NCBI RefSeq assembly: GCF_006442205.1
Contig: NZ_VFVR01000020.1
Location: 1 to 37,082 of the forward strand
From: Mesorhizobium sp. B2-3-12
GTDB lineage: Bacteria; Pseudomonadota; Alphaproteobacteria; Rhizobiales; Rhizobiaceae
Direction of reading: 5' to 3'
DNA length: 37,082 nucleotides
A program made the position numbers and the translations under genes. Of this stretch, positions 16,100 through 25,682 are shown piece after piece (the stretch's first letter is position 1; each line of letters starts with the position of its first letter). Under the pieces are notes generated by a model. The model saw only the letters and a list, made by a program, of their open reading frames with translations. It was not told where the DNA came from and did not search any database.

Positions 16100-16324
16100 T
16101 CAGGAAATGTTGGCGTCGAATTCAATTGCAAAGCCCGCGTCGATGGCGGCCCGTGCAACCTGATCGCCCAGTTGCCAGTCCGTGAACTCGCAAAGTGGAA
16201 ACATCGCTCTCATGGCATGGACAGCCTCGGAGATCGAAACGCTGGGGTTGTCGACATTATCGAGCAGGTAGCGGACAATCGCCTGCCTGACGTCCGAAAA
16301 GGCTGTCTGCGCGACCGCGGGCAT
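16100..16324 (-). CDS. Small hypothetical protein, paralogue of its upstream neighbour
   Basis: A 74-residue soluble protein of unknown function. Its SEAVHAMRAMFPLCEFTDWQL and AAIDAGFAIEFDA align with the neighbouring 81-residue protein (ARAIRAIRTLMPACGATDREL and AACIVHGIPVTFDA), so the two arose by duplication. No catalytic motif is visible. It lies 9 nt after the upstream gene and directly abuts the zinc-ribbon start, which suggests a three-gene operon. The ribosome site is weak. Confidence 0.6.
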   Translation of the reverse strand: MPAVAQTAFSDVRQAIVRYLLDNVDNPSVSISEAVHAMRAMFPLCEFTDWQLGDQVARAAIDAGFAIEFDANIS

Positions 16325-16333
16325 CTCGCGTAC

Positions 16334-16579
16334 CTAGGAATGAAGCCGCATTTCCGCGCCCTCGGGCATCGCTGCGTCGAAGGTGACGGGAATGCCGTGA
16401 ACGATGCAGGCCGCCGCCAGCATCCCCTCCAACTCGCGGTCGGTGGCTCCGCAGGCCGGCATAAGTGTTCGGATGGCGCGGATTGCCCGGGCGATGGAAA
16501 GAAACCGGGCTCGGCCCCTGGAAAGGACATAGGCCTCGGTCGCCTTTTCCACTGTGACACGGTGAAAAGCGCTGGTCAT
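16334..16579 (-). CDS. Small hypothetical protein, paralogue of its downstream neighbour
   Basis: An 81-residue soluble protein of unknown function, first of a likely three-gene operon. GGAGGAG lies 6 nt before ATG 16579. The segment ARAIRAIRTLMPACGATDRELEG with GIPVTFDA matches the next gene, pointing to a tandem duplication. Predicted helices fit a small helical domain; no known motif is present. Confidence 0.6.
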   Translation of the reverse strand: MTSAFHRVTVEKATEAYVLSRGRARFLSIARAIRAIRTLMPACGATDRELEGMLAAACIVHGIPVTFDAAMPEGAEMRLHS

Positions 16580-16670
16580 TGCGAGCTCCTCCCTGAACTC
16601 GAACCAACGTGATTTACGCCCTATTATCCGCGCCCATCAAGCTTATGTACGATTGCGGACTGTCAGTCGG

Positions 16671-17363
16671 CTACAATGCCGAATGCCGTTGCTCCTCCTC
16701 TCCGTAGGCGCCGTGAGTGAGCTTTATCAGTCCGCTGCGATCGACGATCGTGATCTCGCCACGCCTGGCCTGGACAAGCCCCCGATATTCAAGCATTTGG
16801 AGGGCCGTGGTGACCCCAGGGCGCCGGGCGCCCAGCATAGTGGCCAGAAATTCATGTGTCAGGTAGATCCTGTCTCCTGACGAGCGATCGTGGACCATCA
16901 GCAGCCACCGAGCCAACCGCTCCTCGATCTTCGAGTGGCCGTTGACCAGCGCGGTCCGGGAAGCCTGGATGAGGAAGGCGTTGGCATAGCCCAGTAACGA
17001 TTCGCGAAGAGTCGGGCTTTTCGCGAGGGCCGCGCGAAGATTTTCAACCGGCAGGCGCCAGCCCTGACTGGCGACTTGAATATAGGTTTCGTTGGGAGAG
17101 CTCTCCTGGCCGAGAATGACCGTAACGCCGGTCATTCCATCGTGGCCGACGATGCCGACTTCGCACTGTCGCCCTCCGGTCATGATGGCGACCACCGAAG
17201 CGATCCCGGATTCGGGAAAATACACATGCTCAATACGCTGATGGGGATACTCCAACCTGGCTTTGATCCCCAGTTCGACGTGATGCATCGACGGCTGCAG
17301 GAGCGTGAAATCCTCCGGAGACAAGGTTTTAAGCACGTGGTTGCGAAAAATGGATTGAGGCAT
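16671..17363 (-). CDS. Crp/Fnr-family transcriptional regulator
   Basis: A 230-residue regulator with an N-terminal cyclic-nucleotide-binding-like beta roll (about 10-125) and a C-terminal winged helix (about 150-215, LTHEFLATMLGARRPGVTTAL followed by LEYRGLVQARRGEITIVD). The N-terminus lacks the four cysteines of an FNR iron-sulfur sensor, and the usual cAMP phosphate-binding residues are not clear, so the ligand is unknown. GGAG directly upstream of the ATG supports the start. It may control the small-protein operon downstream or the divergent lipoprotein gene (inference). Confidence 0.9.
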   Translation of the reverse strand: MPQSIFRNHVLKTLSPEDFTLLQPSMHHVELGIKARLEYPHQRIEHVYFPESGIASVVAIMTGGRQCEVGIVGHDGMTGVTVILGQESSPNETYIQVASQGWRLPVENLRAALAKSPTLRESLLGYANAFLIQASRTALVNGHSKIEERLARWLLMVHDRSSGDRIYLTHEFLATMLGARRPGVTTALQMLEYRGLVQARRGEITIVDRSGLIKLTHGAYGEEEQRHSAL

Positions 17364-17678
17364 GGCTCCTCTCCCGTTGCGGGCAAGAGCACTTTCCTCT
17401 CACTGTCGGCGGCATCCGTACGTGACTGGCGGCCGATACCGAAAGCATAGGCTTCGGACCGGGGCTTAGCAACGACCGGGTCGGTGCGGGCGCCCCTTGT
17501 CGTCGTCGTCGATGATGTCAGCCTCCAGGAAGGAGCAAAGCCGATTTCGGTGAACGAAACGAAGGCGCATGGCAACCATGTGGCGTGAACCCGGCGACCG
17601 CCGGCTTCAAGGCCGTGCCCAGTGGACGCCCCGCCGCACATATGCTCCATGGGCAGGTGACGAAGCGGTGGGGAAGAA
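17364..17678. other. Intergenic region between divergent genes
   Basis: This 315-bp stretch separates the Crp/Fnr gene (minus) from the metalloprotease lipoprotein gene (plus). It should hold both promoters. I see no convincing coding frame, RNA gene or strong palindrome in it; a GTC-rich run at about 17499-17512 is the only oddity. Confidence 0.5.
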
Positions 17679-18737
17679 GTGAAGCGCGTTTTTCGGTTGT
17701 TTGTCGCGGCGATGATGGGGGCCGCAGTGGGCGGTTGCACCAGCGTTTCCTACTATGCGCAATCGCTGGAGGGCCATGTCCGGATCATGGCCGCGCGCCA
17801 GGACGTCGGAAAACTGATCGAGGCCCCTTCGACGCCGGAGGCGTTGCGCGCCAGGCTGACCTCGGCCAGCGCGATCAGGCGCTTCGCCACGGACGAACTG
17901 GCGCTGCCCGACAACAGCAGCTATCGCAGCTATGTCGACATCCACCGGGATGCCGTGACCTGGGCCGTTTTTGCCGCGCCGCAATTCTCGCTCACGCCGA
18001 AGACGTGGTGCTTTCCGGTTTTCGGCTGCGTTCCCTACCGGGGTTATTTCGACCGGAAATCGGCGGCGCAAAGCGCCGTCGCACTGCATGGACAGGGGCT
18101 GGACGTCTATGTCAGCGGCGTCACGGCCTATTCGACGCTGGGCTGGTCCAGCGATCCGCTGCTCTCGACCATGCTGCGCCAGGACGACACCTATCTGGCA
18201 AGCCTCGTCTTTCATGAACTGGCGCATCAGCGCCTCTATGTGAATGGCGATTCCGCGTTCAACGAGGCTTTCGCCGTTGCCGTCGAAACCACCGGCACGA
18301 GAAAATGGCTGCGCGCCGCCGGCGATCGCGCCGGATTGCGCCGCTACGAAGCCGATCGCAAGCGCGGCGCCGATTTTCTCGCTTTGGTGGCGAAAACCCG
18401 CGACGAGTTGCGGCAGGTCTATGAAAGCCCCCGCACCCCGGAGCAGATGGCGGCGGCCAAGGCAGCCACGCTCGAGAGGCTGCGGACCCGCTACCGGCAG
18501 ATGCGCGACAAACGCTGGGCCGGATACAAGGGATATGACGCCTGGTTCGAGGCCCCCATCAACAACGCCAAGCTCGCCGCGACGTCCGTCTACGGCGAAC
18601 AGGTTCCGGCGTTTCTTCGCTTGTTCGACCTGTGCTCAAGCGATTATCCCAGGTTCTACGCGTCCGTTCGACGGATCGCGGATTTGCGCCAACCTGCCCG
18701 TGCCGAAGCGCTCAAGGCCGCGACCACCTGCGATTGA
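17679..18737 (+). CDS. Putative zinc aminopeptidase lipoprotein
   Basis: A 352-residue protein with a lipoprotein signal (hydrophobic 6-17, lipobox AVGGC with Cys20), so it should be anchored in the envelope. FHELAHQ (178-184) is a HExxH zinc-protease motif (His179, Glu180, His183), and NEAFAVAVE (195-203) supplies a likely third ligand. The overall pattern, including YYAQSLEGH near the N-terminus, matches a proteobacterial family annotated as predicted aminopeptidase. The start is GTG 17679, with GGGGAAG just upstream. It appears monocistronic; the peptide substrate is unknown. Confidence 0.86.
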   Translation: MKRVFRLFVAAMMGAAVGGCTSVSYYAQSLEGHVRIMAARQDVGKLIEAPSTPEALRARLTSASAIRRFATDELALPDNSSYRSYVDIHRDAVTWAVFAAPQFSLTPKTWCFPVFGCVPYRGYFDRKSAAQSAVALHGQGLDVYVSGVTAYSTLGWSSDPLLSTMLRQDDTYLASLVFHELAHQRLYVNGDSAFNEAFAVAVETTGTRKWLRAAGDRAGLRRYEADRKRGADFLALVAKTRDELRQVYESPRTPEQMAAAKAATLERLRTRYRQMRDKRWAGYKGYDAWFEAPINNAKLAATSVYGEQVPAFLRLFDLCSSDYPRFYASVRRIADLRQPARAEALKAATTCD

Positions 18738-18748
18738 TTTGACACGGA

Positions 18749-18769
18749 CGGGGCCTTTGGCGTGCCCCG
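18749..18769. terminator. Possible hairpin between convergent genes
   Basis: CGGGGC (18749-18754) and GCCCCG (18764-18769) can pair around a 9-nt loop in the 38-bp gap between the lipoprotein gene and the GNAT gene. No T-tract follows on either strand, so terminator function is only possible. Confidence 0.3.
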
Positions 18770-18775
18770 ATGGCT

Positions 18776-19324
18776 CTAAGCCTGGTTCGCCAGGACTGAC
18801 GTTCCGACGTCCGCGTCGAGCACGAAACGCTCGCAGCGCTCGCCGTCGGCTTCGTCGATGAAGCTCTCGACATGTCTGAAGCCGAGCTTCGCCATGATCC
18901 GCAGCGACGCGGCATTGCGCGCCGCCGCTTCGGCGGTGACCTGTTCGAGCGCCAGGGTCTCGAAGGCATGGCGAACCACTTCGCGCGCGGCCTCGCTGCC
19001 CAACCCCTGCCCCCAATGCGCACGCCCCAGCACAAATCCCAGCGCGGCCGCCTTGGCGTCTGCAGCGAAGGACAGGGTTATCGTCCCGATCGCGTCCGAC
19101 ACGCCAGCCTGGTCGATCGACCATTTGATCGCCTTGCCCTCGGCCAACCGCCGGCGCGCAAGGGCGAGCCATCGGGCGCCCGCGCTGATGTCGTCGGGAA
19201 CGGGATCGCCCGCAAGGGAAGCGGATTCGACATCCGTGGCCCGCGCGAACCAAGCCGGGATATCCCGCTCGCCCGGCGCCCGAAGCACGAGCCTTGCCGT
19301 GGTGAGCCTGGGAACTGTTTTCAT
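18776..19324 (-). CDS. GNAT-family N-acetyltransferase (RimJ/RimL type)
   Basis: A 182-residue acetyltransferase. It opens with the typical TARLVLRAPGERDIPAWF and has the acetyl-CoA motif LGRAHWGQGLGSEAAREVVRHAF (about 109-131), followed by AEAAARNAASLRIMAKLGF, the usual second part of the fold. RimJ/RimL-like members acetylate ribosomal proteins, antibiotics or small amines; the substrate here is unknown. It stands alone on the minus strand. Confidence 0.92.
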   Translation of the reverse strand: MKTVPRLTTARLVLRAPGERDIPAWFARATDVESASLAGDPVPDDISAGARWLALARRRLAEGKAIKWSIDQAGVSDAIGTITLSFAADAKAAALGFVLGRAHWGQGLGSEAAREVVRHAFETLALEQVTAEAAARNAASLRIMAKLGFRHVESFIDEADGERCERFVLDADVGTSVLANQA

Positions 19325-19487
19325 GGCGGCATTTTCGGCCTGGGGGAGCGCCGATGCAACGGTGTCCTACACAAAGCTGTCACGAAGCCAGCTTATCCGG
19401 TCCTCAGGACCATCCGCATGAGACGCCTTGAAACCGCCTGGCCGGCGGGCGATCCGGATATGTGGACTGCTGTTTTCGGAGACGACC

Positions 19488-20759
19488 ATGCTTGAACGGA
19501 CGGACAGGGCCGCGCCCCACCGGGATCACGCGAAGAAACGGGACATGTGGCTGAGTGAATTCGAGATCGTCCTGCGCGACCGCGTCATTGCCAATGGCGC
19601 CGTCAGGATCGAGGACGGCCTGATCGCCGAGATCCGCGACCAGCCGGTCGAGAATGCCGATTTCACCGGCGGCGGCCGCCTTCTGCTGCCTGGTTTCATC
19701 GACATGCATGGCGACATGGTGGAGCGGGAAGTGGAGCCGCGCAGCGGTGTCCACGTGCCGATGGCAATCGGCATCGCCGAACTCGACAAAAGGCTGGCCT
19801 CCTGCGGCGTGACGACGGCCTATGCCGCGCTCTCCTTCATCGGCAACAGCGCCACCGCGGCCTTGCTGCGCTCGGAAGAACACACGTCGTCCATCATCGA
19901 GACCATCACCGGGCTGAAGGACGACCTTCTGGTCGACCACCGTATCCATGCCCGTTTCGAAGTGACGTTCACCGCGGCCGTCGGCGTGCTGGAAAGGCTG
20001 ATGGATGCCGGCAAGCTGGACCTGATCTCGCTGATGGATCACACGCCAGGACAGGGGCAGTACCGCGATGTCGAACTGTACATCGCGCGCCTGGCCAAGG
20101 AGCGCGGCATGTCGATTGCCGACGTCTCCGAGGTCGTCGGCAAGCGCATGGCCGATCGCAACGGCCATGGCGGCGTGCTCGGCACCCTGCAGGGCCTGTC
20201 GGCGTTTGCCCGCGCGCGCGGCGTCGTGCTCGCCTCGCACGATGACGACACGTTGGAAAAAGTGGAGTTCGTCCACGGACTGGGAACCGTGCTCAGCGAA
20301 TTCCCGGTGACCCTGGAGGCGGCGCGGGAAGCCCGCCGGCTGGGCATGTATACGGCCATGGGCGCGCCCAACGCGCTGCGCGGAGAATCCTATTCGGGCA
20401 ATCTTTCCGCTCGCCAGGCCTATCAGTCCGGGCTGCTCGACATGCTGGCCAGCGACTACCACCCGGCCTCGATCCTGCCTGCCGTGCTCGGCCTGGCGGA
20501 GCTGCGAAGGGATGGACTGGCGGCGGCGGCGGCGCTGACCAGCGCCAATCCGGCCGCCGCACTCGGGCTTGCCGATCGCGGCGCCATCGAAGCCGGGCTC
20601 CTGGCCGATCTCGTCGTGGCCGACCGCCTGCCGGTGCCACGCGTGCGCGCCACCTTCCGCGCCGGCCGCATGATCTACGGCGACGGCACGCTGAGCCATG
20701 TGTCGTCCGCGAATATCGGTAAACCGCCGGCACCTCCGACCCTCGCGGCGATACGATAG
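19488..20759 (+). CDS. phnM: Alpha-D-ribose 1-methylphosphonate 5-triphosphate diphosphatase
   Basis: A 423-residue amidohydrolase-superfamily protein matching PhnM, which removes pyrophosphate from ribose methylphosphonate triphosphate in the C-P lyase pathway of phosphonate use. Seen: PGFIDMHGDMVEREVEPR (first metal site), ISLMDHTPGQGQYRD, ASHDDDT, MGAPNALRGESYSGNLSAR and LASDYHPAS, all strongly PhnM-like. The start is ATG 19488, with GGAGA 5 nt upstream; the frame is open further upstream but without support. No other phn gene is within the window, which is unusual because phnM normally sits in a phn operon; the rest may be elsewhere. Confidence 0.93.
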   Translation: MLERTDRAAPHRDHAKKRDMWLSEFEIVLRDRVIANGAVRIEDGLIAEIRDQPVENADFTGGGRLLLPGFIDMHGDMVEREVEPRSGVHVPMAIGIAELDKRLASCGVTTAYAALSFIGNSATAALLRSEEHTSSIIETITGLKDDLLVDHRIHARFEVTFTAAVGVLERLMDAGKLDLISLMDHTPGQGQYRDVELYIARLAKERGMSIADVSEVVGKRMADRNGHGGVLGTLQGLSAFARARGVVLASHDDDTLEKVEFVHGLGTVLSEFPVTLEAAREARRLGMYTAMGAPNALRGESYSGNLSARQAYQSGLLDMLASDYHPASILPAVLGLAELRRDGLAAAAALTSANPAAALGLADRGAIEAGLLADLVVADRLPVPRVRATFRAGRMIYGDGTLSHVSSANIGKPPAPPTLAAIR

Positions 20760-20795
20760 GCAATGACGCCGCCAAAATTGCGCAAAAACAGGGAT

Positions 20796-20996
20796 TCAGA
20801 GATCGAGCGCGACCATCATCCCGCGCACCTCCGCCATTTCCAGCAGCAGATCCTGCAGGCTGTCGAGGGTTAGCGCCGCGCCTGATATCGCCAACAATTC
20901 CGCGACACTCTCCTTCATCGAAATCACGGCAACTCCGGTCTTTTCGGAAAGCAGCCGAGCAATGGCTGTGCGCACAAGCGCGTTCTGATCAGGCAT
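20796..20996 (-). CDS. Small hypothetical helical protein
   Basis: A 66-residue protein of unknown function with amphipathic helical character (VRTAIARLLSEKTG, VAELLAISG, SLQDLLLEMAEVRG). ATG 20996 follows AAGGGGG by 3 nt. A 13-bp direct repeat lies just upstream, which suggests a regulated promoter. It is convergent with phnM, 36 bp away. Confidence 0.55.
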   Translation of the reverse strand: MPDQNALVRTAIARLLSEKTGVAVISMKESVAELLAISGAALTLDSLQDLLLEMAEVRGMMVALDL

Positions 20997-21003
20997 GATC
21001 CCC

Positions 21004-21045
21004 CTTTCATGCTATGGTAACGGCCCCATTTTCTTTCATGCTATG
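21004..21045. repeat. 13-bp direct repeat upstream of a small gene
   Basis: CTTTCATGCTATG occurs at 21004-21016 and again at 21033-21045, 29 bp apart. The first copy touches the ribosome-site region of the 66-residue gene. Paired regulator sites or a small local duplication are both possible. Confidence 0.4.
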
Positions 21046-21075
21046 CGGCCTTCCGCAACTTATGCGAGCGTTCAT

Positions 21076-21309
21076 TTACGCTTGCAAGTCGTCCTGTTGA
21101 TGGTCCTGATGGGATGCGCGGCCACTCAGCGGCGATAGCGACGGCACCCCGCTGTCGTCGGGTTCCATGGCGGCAAGCAGGGCCAGCGGCACTTCGTGCC
21201 GATAGAGACCGATGAAAGTCCTGCCTTCTACAGTTACCGGCAACTCTGTTGACCTGTCGAAAATGGAATACGTGCCTGTCGGCTCGTGCAATATCTCGAA
21301 ACGATCCAA
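21076..21309 (-). CDS. Small hypothetical protein
   Basis: A 77-residue protein of unknown function (LDRFEILHEPTGTYSIFD, then FIGLYRHEVPLALLAAME). The frame is open to an ATG at 21480, but GGGGGGAGGTGAGG lies about 6 nt before TTG 21309 and the sequence upstream of that is poor in protein character, so I start there. It reads like a compact beta-hairpin plus helix fold. It is followed on the same strand by the 66-residue gene. Confidence 0.5.
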   Translation of the reverse strand: MDRFEILHEPTGTYSIFDRSTELPVTVEGRTFIGLYRHEVPLALLAAMEPDDSGVPSLSPLSGRASHQDHQQDDLQA

Positions 21310-21683
21310 TGCAAACCTCACCTCCCCCCGGGGAACCCTGTAACGCACGCACCCATGAGCGGTTGCATAAAAAATCGATTTTTTTCGGCCAGGGGAAGCG
21401 GCCGGAACGACGCGCCGCAAAATCAGTGCGCACCATTTTAAATGTTGACGCGTGTCAATTTTTTCTGAAACATGCGGCAATGCTGACGTGGCATGAAGTC
21501 AGCGCTCTGGGAGGAGCAATGCCTGACACGCAAGGGACTTGAACCGGGGTTGCTATCCCAAGCGCCCCGCCAGTCCCTACAATCCAAGCGCCGGGCCAAC
21601 GCAAGCGCCGGGTTGCTTGCCTGCTGTCGGTATTCCTTCGCGGAAAACCGTGCCGGCAACAAGGGATTCGGAGGAGGAAGACA
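21310..21683. other. Intergenic control region
   Basis: A 374-bp stretch between the small minus-strand gene and the ABC-importer operon. It holds a perfect AT-rich palindrome AAAAAATCGATTTTTT (21369-21384) and a TTGAC-N4-GTCAA inverted repeat (21445-21458), then GC-rich sequence without a convincing gene up to the importer's GGAGGAGGAAG ribosome site. Promoters for both directions should lie here. Confidence 0.5.
21445..21458. promoter_or_regulatory. TTGAC-N4-GTCAA inverted repeat, possible operator
   Basis: TTGACGCGTGTCAA has 5-bp arms around four bases, about 225 bp before the binding-protein gene and about 135 bp before the small divergent gene. It resembles a dimeric regulator site. No regulator gene is adjacent, so its partner is unknown. 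Confidence 0.3.
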
Positions 21684-22673
21684 ATGCGCATCTTGAATAG
21701 CCTGGCGATTGGCGCCGGCCTGCTTGCAACGACAATGGTGGCGCCTGCCCATGCGCAGGATGCGGCGAAGGTCGCGGCCATCGTCAAGGGCCTCGACAAC
21801 CCCTTCTTCCAGACCATGCAGAAGGGCATCGAGGAACAGGCCAAGGCCGACGGCGTCAATGTCACCGTACAGGCCGCCGCCAATATGGGCGATGCCACCG
21901 GCCAGGCCGATCGCCTGACCGCCATGGCGATGCAGGATTTCGATTGCTACCTGGTCAACCCGATCAGCGTTTCCAATCTTGTCCAGGCACTGGTGCCGGT
22001 GGCGCAGAAGAAGAAGCCGATCGTCAACATCGATAGCACCATCGACCCCGAACAGGCCAAGGCCGCCGGCTTCACCGTCTCGACCTATATCGGCACCGAC
22101 AATGTCGCCGCCGGCGCGCTGGCCGGCGAGGAAATGCTGAAGCTGGTGCCGAAGGGCGCCAAGGTGGCCCTGGTCGCCGGTATCGTCGGCGATGTCGGCT
22201 CCAACGCGCGCATCAAGGGCTTCAAGCAGGCCGTCGAAGGCAAGCTCGAGGTGGTGGTGATGGTCAGCGCCGACTGGGATCGCGAGAAGGCACTGACGGC
22301 GGCCACCGACATTCTGGCCGCGCACCCGGATCTCGCCGGTTTCTTCGCCGCCAACGATATCATGGCGCTCGGCGTCGAGCGCGCGGTGCGGACCTCGGGC
22401 AAGGACGTCAAGGTGATCGGCCTCGACGGCATCGTCGACGCGTTGAAATCGGTCGCGGCTGGCGAACTCTCCGCCACCGTCGCCCAATATCCCTATGTCG
22501 TCGGCGCCATGGGCGTCGAGGCCTGCAAGGTGGCGGTCAAGGGCAAGGAACTGCCTGCCTACGTGCCGGCGCCCGTGCTCCTGATCAACAAGGACAATGC
22601 CGAGGCCTCGCTGAAGAACTTCCCGCGCCCCGGCGGCGAGTATCCCGATCCGTTGCGCGAGATGCTGAAGTGA
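21684..22673 (+). CDS. Sugar ABC transporter substrate-binding protein (RbsB/FrcB type)
   Basis: A 329-residue periplasmic binding protein of the ribose/galactose cluster. A signal peptide ends at AHA24, before QDAAKVAAIVKGLDNPFFQ. The two-lobed fold is clear from DNPFFQTMQKGIEEQAK, DFDCYLVNPIS, NIDSTID, GTDNVAAG and GLDGIVDALK. The long AAG-rich region and conserved Asp/Asn suggest a sugar or polyol ligand, which cannot be fixed. A strong GGAGGAGGAAG precedes the ATG. It is the first gene of a binding protein-permease-ATPase operon, the order of frcBCA in Sinorhizobium. Confidence 0.93.
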   Translation: MRILNSLAIGAGLLATTMVAPAHAQDAAKVAAIVKGLDNPFFQTMQKGIEEQAKADGVNVTVQAAANMGDATGQADRLTAMAMQDFDCYLVNPISVSNLVQALVPVAQKKKPIVNIDSTIDPEQAKAAGFTVSTYIGTDNVAAGALAGEEMLKLVPKGAKVALVAGIVGDVGSNARIKGFKQAVEGKLEVVVMVSADWDREKALTAATDILAAHPDLAGFFAANDIMALGVERAVRTSGKDVKVIGLDGIVDALKSVAAGELSATVAQYPYVVGAMGVEACKVAVKGKELPAYVPAPVLLINKDNAEASLKNFPRPGGEYPDPLREMLK

Positions 22674-23670
22674 GCAACCCCATGGACAACGCGCCCGCCG
22701 CCCATTCGGCGGGCGTGCCGGAGGAGAGCCGCCCCTCCCTGTCGGCTCTCCTCCTCGATCCCTCCTTCTGGGCCGACTGGGCGTCCGTTGTCGGCCTGGT
22801 CGGGCTGGTCATCATCTTCGGCATCGCCCAGCCGGTCTTCCTCAGCGTCGCCAATTTGCAGGCGCTGCTGCTGGCGTCGGCGATCCTGGTCGTGCTGTCG
22901 ATCGGCCAGACCTTCGTGGTGGCAACGTCAGGCATCGACCTGTCGATGGCGGCGGCGGTCATGCTTGGCGCCGTGATCCTCGGACTCGTCAGCGCCGGCG
23001 GCTACGGCATCTTCATCGCCTGCGTGCTTTGCGTGCTGGCGACCAGCGCGCTCGGCTTCCTCAACGGCCTCATCATCACCGTCGGCAAGATTCCCGACTT
23101 CGTGGTGACCCTCGGCACGCTCTCGGCCATCACCGGGCTTGGCCTCATCCTGTCTGGCGGCGAGCCGACCATGGTCGGCTCGACCTTCCTGTTGAAGCTC
23201 GCCTCCGGCTCGTTCGGGCCTTTCGGCTATCCGGTCTGGGTGGCGATCGCGGCCGTCATTGTGGCGCATATCGCACTTTACCACACACGCTTCGGCGTCC
23301 ATCTCCTGGCCACCGGCGGCCAGGTCGAGAGCGCCGGCGCGCTCGGCATCCACACCAACCGCGTCAAGATCGCCGCCTACACGATATCGGGCTTCTGCGC
23401 CGGCATCGCGGCTATCCTGCTGGTGGCGCGCATCGGTTCGGCCGAGCCGCAGATCAACACCAGCCTGCTCCTGAATTCGGTTGCCGCGGTGGTTCTGGGC
23501 GGCGTCAGCCTGTTCGGCGGCCGCGCCTCGATCCTTGGCCCGGCCATCGGCGCGCTGATGCTGACCGCGCTCGTCAACGGGCTGACGCTGCTCAGCGTCT
23601 CGGCCTTCTATCAACCGCTCGCCGTGGGCGCCATCGTGGTGCTCGCGGCGCTGATCATGCGGTACCAGAA

Positions 23671-23674
<4 letters not shown>
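22670..23674 (+). CDS. Sugar ABC transporter permease (RbsC/FrcC type)
   Basis: A 334-residue inner-membrane permease of the branched-chain/ribose type, with about eight to ten hydrophobic segments between 43 and 330. GIDLSMAAAVMLGAV and GKIPDFVVTLGTLSAITGL are the typical conserved segments, and GGVSLFGGRASILGPAIGA is the cytoplasmic loop near the C-terminus. The start is GTG 22670, overlapping the binding-protein stop as GTGA. Confidence 0.93.
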
Positions 23675-24423
<749 letters not shown>

Positions 24424-24494
24424 TCGCGCTCTCATGACATCAACGGCTGGCCGCCGCCGCGGCCGGCATCGGCTTAATCGGAAGGAGTTTTCCA

Positions 24495-25577
24495 GTGGCA
24501 CCACTTCGTGTCGGACTTGTCGGTCTTGGAGAGGTCGCGCAGTCGATCCATCTGCCTGTTCTGGCCGACCAGCGCGATCGCTGGACGATCGCGGGCGTAT
24601 ACGATGTCTCGCCGAGCCTGGTGAGCCTCGTCACCTCCGGATACGCGCCCGCCAAAGCCTTCGAGACGGCCGAGGCGTTGATCGCTTCGCCCGATATCGA
24701 CGTGGTCTTCGTGCTGTCGTCCGACGACACCCACAGCCGCTTCGTGCGCGCCGCCATGCAAGCCGACAAGCACATATTGCTGGAAAAGCCTGCTTGCCTA
24801 ACGGTGCGCGAAATCGATGAATTGCTGGCCCTGATGCCGGTCTACAAGAAGACCCTGTTCGTCGGCTATATGCGCCGCTACGCACCGGCTTATCTTGCCG
24901 CCAGGGACGAATTGCCCGCGCATGCCGACATCACCCATGTCCGCATCTTCGACCTGATCTCTGAGGGCCGGCATTTCCTCAACAAGAGCCAGAACATCCT
25001 CTATCCCAGGGACATCGACCCTGCCCTTTTGGCACGCGGCGCCAGGAAGCGGGACGCGCTGATCCGCGAAGTCGTCGGCGCCGACGCACCCGCCGACCTG
25101 ATGCGCGCCTATCGCGGCCTGACCGCACTCTCCTCGCACCACATCTCGGCCATGCGCGGGCTGATCGGCGAGCCGCAAGGCGTGGTGTCAGCGCACCGCA
25201 CCAATGGCGGCGCCAACACCTCGGTGACCTTCGACTATGGCCACTTCGCCTGTCTCTATGACGCGGTGGTCGACGATCTCGGCCTGTTCGACGCCATGAT
25301 CGAGGTGCGCTCCAACACCAGGCGCGTGCGCATCATCTACGACACGCCCTATATCAGAAGCCTGCCGACACGGCTGGAAGTGACCGAAGCCGGTCCGCTC
25401 GGCCCGGTGACGAAAACCTTCGGGCCGCTCTATGGCGACGCCTTCTCCAACGAACTGGAAGCCTTCCACCGCCACATCGCGGAAGGCACCAAGCCGCTGA
25501 CCGACCTCGCCGACTCCCGCCGCGACCTGGCGCTGATGGCCGAGATCATCGAGGCGATGAAGGAGAGTGGCGCCTGA
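24495..25577 (+). CDS. Gfo/Idh/MocA-family oxidoreductase
   Basis: A 360-residue NAD(P)-dependent sugar or polyol dehydrogenase. The Rossmann domain opens with RVGLVGLGEVAQSIHLPVL; LLEKPACLTV (about 95-104) carries the family's EKP motif, and the C-terminal domain has the usual beta-sheet with FDYGHFACLYD. The start is GTG 24495, with GGAAGGAG about 6 nt upstream. Its position behind the ABC importer implies it oxidises the imported compound or a product of it (inference). Confidence 0.92.
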   Translation: MAPLRVGLVGLGEVAQSIHLPVLADQRDRWTIAGVYDVSPSLVSLVTSGYAPAKAFETAEALIASPDIDVVFVLSSDDTHSRFVRAAMQADKHILLEKPACLTVREIDELLALMPVYKKTLFVGYMRRYAPAYLAARDELPAHADITHVRIFDLISEGRHFLNKSQNILYPRDIDPALLARGARKRDALIREVVGADAPADLMRAYRGLTALSSHHISAMRGLIGEPQGVVSAHRTNGGANTSVTFDYGHFACLYDAVVDDLGLFDAMIEVRSNTRRVRIIYDTPYIRSLPTRLEVTEAGPLGPVTKTFGPLYGDAFSNELEAFHRHIAEGTKPLTDLADSRRDLALMAEIIEAMKESGA

Positions 25578-25682
25578 GCGTTGCAGGCAGGAACAACAGG
25601 TTTCGGCAAAGACGTCTGATTGGCTCTTGCCGAAGCCCATGGCCTCGCTCATCCATGGTGTGGGAACAACCGCCCGGGAGCC

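Noticed and set aside
19404..20699. 431-residue minus-strand frame
   Set aside because: Antisense to phnM; composition typical of a shadow frame in high-GC DNA.
21523..21600. tRNA-like sequence (GGGACTTGAACC on the plus strand)
   Set aside because: The T-loop-like stretch has no matching T stem, and no anticodon arm or acceptor stem can be drawn.
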